Source of the DNA: UBA2185 sp964564625
GTDB lineage: Bacteria > Desulfobacterota > Syntrophia > Syntrophales > UBA2185
NCBI GenBank assembly: GCA_964564625.1
Contig: CAZMBE010000011.1
Span: 1 to 64,000 of the forward strand
Reading direction: 5' to 3'
DNA length: 64,000 nt
Part shown: one piece after another, positions 43,656 to 54,400 of the stretch
How positions within the stretch are numbered: position 1 is the stretch's first letter
How the letters are laid out: every line of letters starts with the position of its first letter
Position numbers and translations under genes: made by a program
Notes under the pieces: generated by a model
Databases searched by the model: none
The model's input: only the letters and a program-made list of their open reading frames with translations
What the model was told of the DNA's origin: nothing

Positions 43656-45731
43656 ATGGCAAAATTTGAATCTAATGTGTTAAGAAATGTGGCAATTGTA
43701 GGGCACGGGGCAACCGGAAAGACGTCTCTATGTGAGGCTCTACTTTACATCGCCGGCAAAACAGATCGTCCAGGAAGGGTTGACGAGGGTACTTCCAGCA
43801 TGGACTTTGAGCCAGAAGAACAGAAACGGCGTATCTCAATTAGTGCCGCCACAAATTTCTTTGAATGGGAAAAACACAAAATTACTATTCTTGACACACC
43901 AGGGGATTCCAATTTTGCATACGATACCAGAAATTGTCTACGTATTACAGATGGTATAATAATAGTAATTGATGCCGTAGGTGGTGTTGAATTTCAAACC
44001 GAAAAGGTCTGGGAATACGCCAATGAGTTCAAGCTTCCCCGCATCATGTTTATCAACAGAATGGACCGCGAAAGAGCTGATTTTGGAAAAAGCATCGAAA
44101 GTATCATGAACCGTCTTGGAAAAAAAGCAACTCCTCTATTCCTTCCCATCGGTGCGGAGGATTCTTTTAAGGGCGTAGTTGACCTTATTCAAAAAAAAGC
44201 CTTGATCTTTGATAACCTGAAGGGGACATACAAAGCGACAGACATACCGTCAGATATGGTAGACACCGTTGCAAAATTCCGGGAGAATATGGTTGAAGAC
44301 ATCGCGGAATCCGATGATGCGTTGATGGATAAATACCTTGATACAGGAGAGCTTAGTCATGACGAGCTGACAGCAGGTCTCAGGAAAAGTGTAATTGCCG
44401 GCACTCTCATTCCTGTAGTATGCGGTTCTGCATTGAAGAACATTGGTATTACACCCTTAATTGATTTAATTGTAAACGTTCTGCCCTCTCCTTTAGATCG
44501 TGGCCCGGTCACTGGAAAAAAACCAGGTACAGATGACACGGAGATAAGAAATCCTGATGAATCTGACCCTTTCTCCGCGATAGTCTTTAAGACCATTGCT
44601 GATCCGTACGCCGGCAGATTAACATTATTTCGGACTTTTTCTGGAACGGTCAGCGCTGATTCAACATTTTATAATTCAAAGCGCAAAATCACAGAAAGGT
44701 TTGGAAATATATTTTTTCTAGAGGGTAAAAATCAGAAATCAGTTGAATCTCTCGTGCCTGGTGATATTGCTGCAGTGGCTAAATTAAAAGAAACCGTGAC
44801 GGGCGATACGATATGCAATGAAAAATCTCCTGTTGTTTTTGAAAAGGTTATACCTCCTCCGCCCATCATGTCCTTTGCTGTCAGTCCCAAGAGCAGGGGA
44901 GATGAGGAAAAGATCGTTTCATCAATCAATAGGATAATAGAGGAAGATCCTACTCTGACATTTCACCGGGATGAACAGACTAAGGAAATGATCCTATCCG
45001 GTATGGGACAGGTTCATATCGAAGTTTCCGTAGAAAAAATGAAGCGGAAATTCGGTGTGGAAGTAACCTTAAAAACTCCTAAAGTGCCTTACAAGGAAAC
45101 AATCAAGGGGAAAACAAATGTTCAGGGCAAATATAAGAAACAGTCCGGCGGTCGCGGACAATTCGGTGATTGCTGGCTCGATATTGAACCATTGCCAAGA
45201 GGCGGGGGTTTTGACTTTGTGGATAAAATTGTCGGTGGTGTTATTCCTCAACAGTATCGGCCTGCAGTGGAAAAGGGAATTGTCGAAGCAATGGGGGAAG
45301 GTGTTGTCGCCGGATACCCTGTTGTTGATGTCAAAGTTTCATTAGTAGACGGATCTTACCACACGGTTGACTCATCTGAAATGGCTTTTAAAATAGCTGG
45401 TTCTCTTGGCTTTAAAAAAGGTGTTCTTGCGTGTCAGCCGGTTCTTCTCGAACCCATCGTCAATATAGACATTGAGATACCAGATGAGTATATGGGTGAT
45501 GTCATTGGCGATCTGAACGGGCGGCGCGGTAAAGTCCTTGGAATGGAATCAAAAGGGGTCAACAGAATCATAAAAGGCCAGGTGCCTCTTGCAGAAATTC
45601 TCAGGTACGCACCTGATCTTCGCTCTATGACCAGCGGCAGAGGGACATTCACATATGAACACTCTCATTACGAAGAAGTTCCTTCATTCATCGCAGAGAA
45701 GGTCATTGCCGAGTCGAAAAAGGAACAATAA
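43656..45731 (+). CDS. EF-G-like translation GTPase (not canonical EF-G)
   Basis: A 691-residue protein with EF-G domain order. The P-loop is GHGATGKT (K22) where true EF-G has AHIDAGKT. G3 is DTPGDSNF, in which the His that triggers GTP hydrolysis (DxPGH) is replaced by Asp84. G4 is NRMD. Domains II-V follow (KSVESLVPGDIAAV, PPPPIMSFAVSPKSRGDE, GGVIPQQYRPAVEKGI, SGRGTFTYEHSHYEE). This fits the EF-G-II/spare EF-G group whose cellular role is not settled. AAAGGAG precedes ATG. It is probably co-transcribed with mog, 3 bases downstream. Confidence 0.88.
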   Translation: MAKFESNVLRNVAIVGHGATGKTSLCEALLYIAGKTDRPGRVDEGTSSMDFEPEEQKRRISISAATNFFEWEKHKITILDTPGDSNFAYDTRNCLRITDGIIIVIDAVGGVEFQTEKVWEYANEFKLPRIMFINRMDRERADFGKSIESIMNRLGKKATPLFLPIGAEDSFKGVVDLIQKKALIFDNLKGTYKATDIPSDMVDTVAKFRENMVEDIAESDDALMDKYLDTGELSHDELTAGLRKSVIAGTLIPVVCGSALKNIGITPLIDLIVNVLPSPLDRGPVTGKKPGTDDTEIRNPDESDPFSAIVFKTIADPYAGRLTLFRTFSGTVSADSTFYNSKRKITERFGNIFFLEGKNQKSVESLVPGDIAAVAKLKETVTGDTICNEKSPVVFEKVIPPPPIMSFAVSPKSRGDEEKIVSSINRIIEEDPTLTFHRDEQTKEMILSGMGQVHIEVSVEKMKRKFGVEVTLKTPKVPYKETIKGKTNVQGKYKKQSGGRGQFGDCWLDIEPLPRGGGFDFVDKIVGGVIPQQYRPAVEKGIVEAMGEGVVAGYPVVDVKVSLVDGSYHTVDSSEMAFKIAGSLGFKKGVLACQPVLLEPIVNIDIEIPDEYMGDVIGDLNGRRGKVLGMESKGVNRIIKGQVPLAEILRYAPDLRSMTSGRGTFTYEHSHYEEVPSFIAEKVIAESKKEQ

Positions 45732-45734
45732 TAA

Positions 45735-46226
45735 ATGGTCATTTACGCGGGTGTTATAACCATTAGCGATAAAGGCTCCCGTGGGGAACGCGAGGATTTA
45801 AGTGGTAAGGAAATTATCACGTTGTTGAAGGATATAAATGTTGTGATCGCCCATTCCAAGATAATCCCAGATGAAAAAAAAATAATTTGCGATACTTTGA
45901 TTGATTATGCTGATAAAAAGACACTTGCTCTAATTATAACCACAGGTGGCACCGGTGTGAGTCCCAGAGATGTAACACCAGATGCAACACTCGAAGTTAT
46001 AGATAAAGAAATACCGGGTATGGCTGAAGCGATGCGACGGGAAAGCGCTGTACTAACACCACACGCAATGATATCACGCGCCGTCGTCGGTATTAGAGGC
46101 AACTCTCTGATCGTGAATCTCCCTGGCTCTCCTAGAGCTGTCCGGGAAAACCTCACGGTTCTCTTGCCTGCACTGAAACATACAATTGAAAAAATCAGAG
46201 GGGATAACTCTGAATGTGCATCTTGA
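45735..46226 (+). CDS. Molybdopterin adenylyltransferase (MogA/MoaB family)
   Basis: A 163-residue protein with the MPT-binding signature ITTGGTGVSPRDVTPDATLEV, GVITISDKGSRGER at the front and LPGSPRAVRENL near the end. It activates molybdopterin with ATP before metal insertion, for molybdo- or tungsto-enzymes. MogA and MoaB cannot be told apart by eye. Starts just after the EF-G-like gene; its 3' end overlaps the convergent Mut7-C gene by 32 bases. Confidence 0.9.
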   Translation: MVIYAGVITISDKGSRGEREDLSGKEIITLLKDINVVIAHSKIIPDEKKIICDTLIDYADKKTLALIITTGGTGVSPRDVTPDATLEVIDKEIPGMAEAMRRESAVLTPHAMISRAVVGIRGNSLIVNLPGSPRAVRENLTVLLPALKHTIEKIRGDNSECAS

Positions 46227-46662
46227 GGTGGTACTGAGCTTTCTCAATATGTGTGCCACGCCAGAAAACACGTTTGCAGTGTAAACACATACGAAATTCA
46301 TTATGACTGGCAAATATATAGTCTGGAACCATTCCAGAAATCTCTTCTTTTTCTACCTCCATTAATTTTTCATTACATCTCACACAGATGCTGAACATAC
46401 GTTCAGATTCCGGAACAAAGGGCAGTTTGTCCATAATCTCCACAAGCTGCTCAAATACAGTATCACTTTGAATCATAACGCCCCCCCCCGGAGACAGTCC
46501 TCTGAGTATAGCTTTTTTTCTTGTCAGGGCAACTCTACCCTCTCTCTCGGCCTTTCTAAGAAATGCCCTATCTGCATTTTCTGGATAGAATACAGTATTA
46601 TACCCTAATATTCGCAGCCATTTGGCTAATTTTCCCAGATTCACATCTGCTATAAATTTCAC
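46195..46662 (-). CDS. Mut7-C RNase domain protein
   Basis: A 155-residue protein of the Mut7-C family (PIN-like fold): FIADVNLGKLAKWLRILGYNT with conserved Asp5, Asp in YPENADRAFLRKA, LTRKK, then a four-Cys zinc ribbon CVRC ... CLHC. Similarity to PIN nucleases suggests RNA cleavage, unproven for bacterial members. It starts at GTG 46662. Convergent overlap with the mog-like gene. Confidence 0.85.
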   Translation of the reverse strand: MKFIADVNLGKLAKWLRILGYNTVFYPENADRAFLRKAEREGRVALTRKKAILRGLSPGGGVMIQSDTVFEQLVEIMDKLPFVPESERMFSICVRCNEKLMEVEKEEISGMVPDYIFASHNEFRMCLHCKRVFWRGTHIEKAQYHLKMHIQSYPL

Positions 46663-46694
46663 TTATAAAATCTACTTACAAAATTCTGCTATTG

Positions 46695-47006
46695 TTACTC
46701 GCTGAGATTTTTTTGTTCCTCATCGACAACAAGTTCTTTCTTACTATCTCTTACCTCTCTTCTAAGCTCCCTTACTGTTTTATTTAATTTATTTATTGTT
46801 CTATTGAGTCTAAATCTCTCTACGATGCCCATAAACCCTGTAAAAATGACACCCACAAGAAATGCTATAAAAACTAGCATATAGGTGGGTATAGCCACAT
46901 TTATAAGATCATAGTATTTCAAGCTGATTGGCAATGTATTCTCCAGAGAAAATGTAATGATGAAAAGCATGAGCAGCACAAGAATAATCGTATAGATAAC
47001 CTTCAT
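46695..47006 (-). CDS. LapA-domain membrane protein
   Basis: A 103-residue protein with two membrane helices (VIYTIILVLLMLFIITFSLEN and PTYMLVFIAFLVGVIFTGFM) followed by a basic coiled coil, the lipopolysaccharide-assembly-protein-A (DUF1049) pattern. In E. coli LapA works with LapB in LPS control. ATG 47006 has a strong GGAGGT upstream. Sits 1 base after the HIT gene stop. Confidence 0.85.
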   Translation of the reverse strand: MKVIYTIILVLLMLFIITFSLENTLPISLKYYDLINVAIPTYMLVFIAFLVGVIFTGFMGIVERFRLNRTINKLNKTVRELRREVRDSKKELVVDEEQKNLSE

Positions 47007-47007
47007 T

Positions 47008-47493
47008 TCATACCTCCACACAATACTTTTTAAAATGCGGCAGAAGAAGCTCACACGTTTTGTAAATCTCTTCCGGAATTACGCGGACATCACCTACAAC
47101 GCTCATGAAGTTTGTATCACCAATCCACCTCGGTACTATATGCACATGAATATGATCGTCTATACCGGCACCGGCTGCCTTTCCAAGATTTATGCCTATA
47201 TTAAAACCATCCGGGTGTATTGCCGATTTCAAAACCCTCACCGAAATATCCTGAAGATTAAATATCTCCAGTCTTTCTTCCGGAAGGAGATCTTCCAGTT
47301 GGCTTATGTGCCTGAAGGGCACAATCATAAGATGACCGCTTATATAGGGATATCGATTCATCATGACAAACGCGTTTTTCCCTTCAAAAAGCACGAGATC
47401 ATGACATCTGATTGAGTCTTTGCAAAAAATGCAGCCAGCCGGCTTTTCGCTCATTATAAATTCCATTCTCCAGGGTGCGTATAACTTTTCCAT
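47008..47493 (-). CDS. HIT-family nucleotide hydrolase
   Basis: A 161-residue histidine-triad protein with DDHIHVHIVPRW (HxHxH), an N-terminal CIFC zinc pair and HLMIVPFRHISQLEDL. Close to the Ap4A/AMP-handling HIT group often annotated as Ap4A phosphorylase-like. It binds nucleotides and probably cleaves dinucleoside polyphosphates. Exact substrate unknown. Confidence 0.88.
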   Translation of the reverse strand: MEKLYAPWRMEFIMSEKPAGCIFCKDSIRCHDLVLFEGKNAFVMMNRYPYISGHLMIVPFRHISQLEDLLPEERLEIFNLQDISVRVLKSAIHPDGFNIGINLGKAAGAGIDDHIHVHIVPRWIGDTNFMSVVGDVRVIPEEIYKTCELLLPHFKKYCVEV

Positions 47494-47504
47494 TTAACGA
47501 AACC

Positions 47505-47990
47505 TTATAAATCTTGAAGCTCCACAATTTCTCCTTTGATCTTTTCACCAATTTCAAGGATGCCGATGGTATTGTGGGAGGCAAATCTTTTATCTGTCGC
47601 TGATCCGGGATTGAACAATAGTATCCCCTCTCTTATTTTGTTTACTGCTCGATGTGTATGTCCATAAATCAAACAATCAACTTGTCCAACCTCTTTTAAA
47701 AGCTTATTTTCAAGGCCGAAAGGCATCCCCCAGCCGTGGATAATTCCGACACGATAGTTTTCAATGTTGAGTATAAGCCGATCAGGCAAGTACTGCCTTA
47801 CGGACTGCGGATCCATATTACCGCAGACAGCTTTTACATCTTTGCCTGCAAATGCATCGAGAACCCTTATATCGACAAGATCTCCCGCGTGTAATATAAG
47901 ACTCACATCATAAAAATGATCATCCATAAGACGCCTGAGCCGGTCATCATAACCATTCAGATGGGTATCCGATATTACCCCGATTTTCAC
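47505..47990 (-). CDS. MJ0936/YfcE family phosphodiesterase
   Basis: A 161-residue calcineurin-type metallophosphoesterase with all metal motifs: GVISDTHLNG, LHAGDLVD, GNMD, IIHGWG and YGHTHRA. Family members hydrolyse phosphodiesters in vitro; the natural substrate is unknown. First gene of a three-gene set with HIT and LapA. Confidence 0.9.
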   Translation of the reverse strand: MKIGVISDTHLNGYDDRLRRLMDDHFYDVSLILHAGDLVDIRVLDAFAGKDVKAVCGNMDPQSVRQYLPDRLILNIENYRVGIIHGWGMPFGLENKLLKEVGQVDCLIYGHTHRAVNKIREGILLFNPGSATDKRFASHNTIGILEIGEKIKGEIVELQDL

Positions 47991-48431
47991 GTCTTATACT
48001 CCCCATTATTATGTGAAAGAATTATATAGATACATCACAAAAAGACAAGCATTATTTATGTTCGATTCACGAAAAACCCCTTGGCAAAGTTTACCACTGT
48101 TTTGTATTTACAGCAGTATTCTTCGGCTCACATTGGGGTGCATTTTTTTCTCCATAGACCATGGACAATGATATACCTTATCTTATCAGCACTTACCATT
48201 ATACGTAGCATGTCGGGAAATTTTTGTTCTTTTATTATCTACTACCCAAAACAACAGATATGGGCGCATGGAACAATACGTATGTTGTATGCAAGATCAT
48301 TTCTAAATCAATAACAACATTTTATTCTTTTATCATCCCTATGCATCTGTCACCTGACACCAATCATAGTAGATTTCTAACATAAATTATGATAGATAGA
48401 TCAAAAATACAGGTATTGTATTGTAGCTCCT
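47991..48431. other. AT-rich spacer before hybrid kinase gene
   Basis: No gene, RNA or clear promoter recognised. It contains short unsupported frames only. It must carry the start signals for two divergent genes. Confidence 0.4.
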
Positions 48432-51400
48432 ATGGCTGTACTCTCAGATTATATTATCGGAGAAACACTTTATAAAAGCAGCAAATCTCTCATTTGCCGC
48501 GCCCACCAGAAAGATGATAACCGCACAGTCGTTCTCAAAATATTGACAGAAAACCATCCTACACCTGAAGAAATTGCACAATTCAAACGGGAATACTTTA
48601 TTGTTCACAGTTTAAATCCAGGATCAGCCGTCGTTGAGAACTCACCATCCCCAGTTGTGGCAACCTACGGTCTGCACAAGCATGAGCATGGTTTTATGAT
48701 GATCATGGAAGACTGCGGTGGAAAATCACTTGATCGATGGGTGAAACCCGGGGGCATGAAACTAACAGACAATGGCATGGTCATTTTCCTGAAACTCGCC
48801 ATAAGTGTTACGGAGGCATTGGCCAAAATCCACCAACACCACATTGTTCATCTGAACATCAACCCATCGAACATTATTTATGATGCTGCCTCCAGTCAGG
48901 TTAAAATCATTGACTTTGGTATAGCGGCACTCCTTTCGAGAGATAAACCAACATTCTGCAATACGAATGTAATTGAAGGTACACTGGAGTACATTTCTCC
49001 GGAACAGACAGGACGTATGAACCGAGTGGTTGACTATCGCGCAGACTATTATTCACTGGGAGCAACATTTTATGAATTGATAACGGGACATGTGCCCTTC
49101 TCAACAAGTGATCCCTTGGGTCTTGTACATAGTCACATCGCAAAACAACCAGCGTCGCCACACGACTTGAGACCAGAAATACCAAAGGCGGTTTCAGAAA
49201 TTATTCTCAAACTTCTTTCTAAAGACGCTGATGACCGTTACTCCTCGGCTATTGGTCTCCGCAAAGACCTTAAAGAATGCTTATGCCAATGGCAAGAAAA
49301 GGGTGTTATTGAATTTTTTCCTCTTGGAAAGCATGATATTTCAGACCGCTTCCAGGCCCCATTAAAGTTGTATGGGCGTGAGCAAGAAATAGAATCACTT
49401 CTCGCCGCTTTTGAACGTGCACGCGCGGGGGCCATAGATATTATGCTCGTATCTGGACCTGCCGGCATTGGCAAGACAGCCTTGATTCAAGAAATCAGCA
49501 GGCCCGTGACACAGCGTCATGGATACTTTGTATCAGGTAAGTTTGATCAGTTTCAAAACAACGTCCCATACTCCGCATTGATTAAGGCATTTCAATCGCT
49601 GATCCGGAAACTATTAACGGAAGACGAATCATCAGTTACAAAATGGCGTGATATTATTCAGTCAGCGCTGGGAATGAACGGCCAAGTGATTGTTGATGTG
49701 ATCCCTGAAATAGAATTGATTATCGGAACGCAGCCGCCTCCGTCTAAACTATCACCTGAAGAAGCACAAAACCGTTTTCGCATTGTGTTTCAAAACTTTG
49801 TCAGGGTGTTCACAAAGGTCGAGCATCCTTTCGTAATGTTCCTTGATGATCTGCAATGGGCTGATGTCGCCTCTCTGAATTTAGTAGAACAGCTTTTGAC
49901 GGCACCTGACAATCAGTACCTTTTCTTCATCGGATCATACCGTGACAATGAAGTGTCCTCGTCTCATCCTTTCATTCGGGTTCATGATCAGATAATTAAA
50001 TCAGGCGTGACCGTAAACAGCATCGTCCTTGGACCGCTGAACCTTACGAATATTGTCTGCTTGATAACGGACAGTCTTCACTGTATCCCTGACCATGCTC
50101 ACCCTCTTGCTGAATTGATTCTGGCAAAAACTGATGGCAATCCCTTCTTTCTGAATGAGTTCCTAAAAAACATATATACAGAGGGCCTAATCAAGTATGA
50201 CTTCTGCCATGGTATTTGGCAATGGGAACTGGCAGAAATCCAGTCACGTGGTATTACAGAGAATGTTGTCGAACTGATAACAAGCAATATGCAGCAATTG
50301 CCGCCTGAAACACAGGAGATATTGAGGCTGGCGGCCTTAATTGGAAATACATTTGATCTGAAGTCATTGGCATATGCGCATAAAAAATCATCCGGCTCCA
50401 CTGCAAATGATCTATCGCCAGCGATAAAGGCTGGGTTAGTCATACCAATGAGCTCTACATACAATATTAGCCCGCCGGGTATTACTGGTTTAGCGGCTGA
50501 AACCATACCAGAATATACATTTTCCCATGATCGGATTCAGCAGGCAATCTATTCATTGATTCCGCCTGACGAACAAGAGGCTCTTCATTGGAAGATCGGC
50601 CAGCTTTTGTTGCAGAATATGCAACCACATGAGCGGGATCTAAGGCTCTTTGACATTGTGAATCAGTTAAATCAGGGACGAAAGCTGATAAAAGATCAAC
50701 CAGGGCTAAATGAACTTGCTGAATTAAATCTGCTGGCTGGGAAAAAAGCAAAATCCAATGCAGCATACAGCTCAGCATTCTCCTACTTAAAGGCAGGTAT
50801 TGAACTTTTGAGAAGTGATAGATGGGAAACACAGTACAACCTTGCACTAGAGCTATTCATGGAAGCATCAGAAACAGCCTACCTGAGTGGAGACTTTGAG
50901 TCCATGAACCATATTGTTGAGGAAGTTTTAAAGAATGCTGAGGATTTGTTAGACAAGGTTAAAGTGTATGAAATAATGATTCAGTCCTGTATCGCGCAAA
51001 ACAAGCAACGGGATGCTGTTAAGCTTGCCCTTCCTATGCTGGAACTCTTGGGAGTAAAGATCCCCGCAAAACCAAACAAAATGCATGTCTTACGTGGATA
51101 CCTTACTACAAGAATGGCTCTGGCAGGAAAACGCATTGAAGACTTAATTGACATGCCTGTCATGACTGACCCCCATAAACTGGCCGCAGTGCGTATCCTC
51201 ACGAAAATCGGCTCTGCTGCATATATAGCAGCTCCTAACCTGATGCCATTGCTGATATTTAAGGGAGTCACTTTATCCATACAATACGGAAATGCTCCCG
51301 AGTCAGCATTTGCATATGTTGCATACGGTTTGATTCTCTGCGGGAAAATAGGAGACATCGAGTCTGGCTATAAATTTGGAATGCTTGCAACACGTCTCAT

Positions 51401-54400
51401 TGAACGGTTCGATGCAAGAGGGCTAAAAACAAGGACCCTCTTTTCATTTGAATCTTTCATCAGACACTGGAAGGAACATCTGCGTGAAACCTTAAATCCT
51501 CTCCGAGAGGGATATCAAAGTGGTATAGATACGGGAGACCTGGAATTTGCGGCTCGTTGCATCCACGCGTTCTGCAACCGTTCTTTCTTTGTGGGAGTGG
51601 AGTTGGAGGAAGTGGAACGCAATATGACCGCGCACTGGATGGCTGTATGTCTGCTTAAACAAGAGTCCCCCTTACGATTTTTTGAGCCCTTTCACCAGAT
51701 TGTGTTGAATCTACTTGGTCGAAGTAATACCCCTCACCAGATAGTTATAGAAAGTTTTGACGAAAAGCGAATGACATCACTGGATGATGAGGATAACAGG
51801 GTATTCGCTTTTTATTTATATCTCAGTAAACTCATTCTTCACTACCTTTTTGAAGAAATTCCTAATGCCGTTGAAAATGCACGTATGGCTGAAATATACT
51901 TGGATGGTGCCCTTGCATCGGCGCCGCAACCATTATTCCATTTATATAGTTCACTGGCGAGGCTTGCTGCCTATGATTTATCACCAAAGGCTGAGCGAAG
52001 ACGTATCCTCAGAAAAGTCGCCGCTAACCTGAAAGGACTAAAGAAATGGGCTCATCATGCACCGATGAATTATCAGCACAAATGCTACCTTGTGGAAGCC
52101 GAACGTAGCCGCATATTGGGCCAGTGCATGGAGGCAGCTAAGTATTACGACAAAGCTATTGATCTGGCGCGCGAGAACGCATATCACAACGAAGAAGCCC
52201 TTGCGTATGAGCTTGCAGGCAAGTTCTACCTTTCAAAAGGGCAATCAAGAATAGCACAGTCATATCTGCAGGAGTCCCTTTACGCTTATCTACGCTGGGG
52301 CGCTGTGGCTAAAGTGAAGGATTTAGAAACGCGATACTCCAAAATCCTTGTTCATGCAAAGGACAGTTTCTCTGCGAACAGATCAGATTTTACCACAGGT
52401 ACTATTCAGGAGCAGGATGGCCGAACCCTGGATCTCACGGCGGTAATCAAGGCTTCACAGGCCATTTCTGGTGAAATTGTTTTCAAGCGGCTATTGACGA
52501 AGTTGATGTCAATCCTTATCGAAAATGCCGGAGCCCAAAAAGGACTTCTTGCTTTGGAGAAGGATGGTACGTGGGTTACCGAAGAAGAATGTGCAATCTC
52601 CGTCATTAATTATGTGGCCCGCACACAGGAATTTTTGGTGTTGAACGATGCAGCCAACGAGGGGGCATTTTTTCTTGATCCTTACATTGTAACCAGGCAG
52701 CCTAAATCAATCTTGTGTATGCCCCTTCTCCATCATGGCAGTTTGTGCGGTATTCTTTATCTCGAAAACAACCTGACCAAGAACGCATTTACACCTGACA
52801 GACTGGAAGTATTACGCCTCCTTTCAGGCCAGATGGCAATTTCAATTATTAACGCTAAACTGTATGACGAATTGGAATTGCGCGTCCAGGAACGAACATC
52901 CGAGTTATCAGACACCAATGCGCTCTTGAACCAAGAGATTATTGAGCGTGAGCGGGCAGAAGAAGCGCTTAAAGTATCCCAACAACAATTTGCAGATATT
53001 ATAAACTTTTTGCCTGATGCAACCTTTGTTATTGATAATAAAAATCAAGTTATTGCATGGAACCAGGCGATTGAAGAGATGACGGGAATCAAAGCAGGAG
53101 ATATTATCGGGAAAGGGAATTATGAATATTCCTTACCGTTTTATGGAATCCGCAGGCCGATGCTTATTGACAAAATATTCGGATATGACACAGGGGACGC
53201 GGATAGATATCCTTTTATTAAGAAAGAGGGGGACATTCTTCTAACCGAATCGAATGTACCCTTAAGAGGTGAGATGCATGTACTTTGGGCAAAAGCGAGG
53301 CCGCTATATGACAGCAGAGGTAATATTGTAGGCGCAATTGAATCCATTCGTGATATCACAGAGCACGAGCGGGTAGAGGCCGAACTTCTTCAGGCAAAGG
53401 AGGCCGCTGAGGAAGCGTATCATGCGGCTGAAACTGCCAACCGCTCCAAAAGCTCCTTCCTGGCCAATATGAGCCATGAAATCAGGACACCTTTGAATTC
53501 TATTATTGGATTTACCAATTTGTTATCGGACACAGAAATATCAGCCAAACAGCGTGATTACCTGCAGAAGATACTATTTTCATCCCAGAACCTACTTGGT
53601 ATTATTAATGATATCCTCGATTTTTCCAAAATTGAAGCAGGCAAACTTGATTTAGATAATACTGATTTTGAACCTCAACATATTATGGATAATATCCATA
53701 ATATGTTTGTTGACAGTGCTACTGAAAAGGGGATCGTATTGAACATCTCCATATCTCGGGATGTTCCTTCCATATTGGTAGGGGATCCTTTGCGGCTGTG
53801 GCAGGTACTCATCAATCTGGTAAATAATTCAATCAAATTTACTGAAACGGGAGAGATTACAATTTCTGCCGATCTTGATAGTATCGATGCGCAAAAAGCC
53901 CGGCTTCTTTTCTCTATTGCGGATACGGGTATTGGCATACCAAAGGAGTCATTGATAAAAATATTTGACACCTTTACTCAGGCCGATGGATCCGTGACCC
54001 GTAGATTTGGCGGCACAGGTTTAGGACTCAGCATTTGTAAAGGACTTATAGCGATGATGGGTGGCGAAATATGGGTAGAGAGCACCCTTGGTAAAGGAAG
54101 TACTTTTTATTTTACGGCCGATTTTAATCATCGCCCTAATGATGAGCATAAAACAAAAAGCGGTATTACCCAAGCAGAAATAATTAAGAATATATGCGGC
54201 GCTGCAGTTCTCCTCGTTGAGGATAATATTATCAACCAGCAAGTAGCAAAACAGATCCTCGAAGGCGCCGGATTAACGGTTATTGTCGCTAACAACGGCA
54301 TAGAAGCCCTGGAAGCGGTTCGACTCCGCAAATATGACGCAGTGCTCATGGACGTTCAGATGCCTCTAATGAGCGGATATGAAGCTACCCGTCTAATCCG

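Noticed and set aside
47741..47760. TTCCGAC sequence within the phosphodiesterase gene
   Set aside because: Lacks the TGTAA half and lies in coding sequence, so not counted as a motif copy.
48081..48314. 77-codon frame upstream of the hybrid kinase
   Set aside because: No ribosome site and no protein-like pattern; looks like chance in AT-rich spacer.
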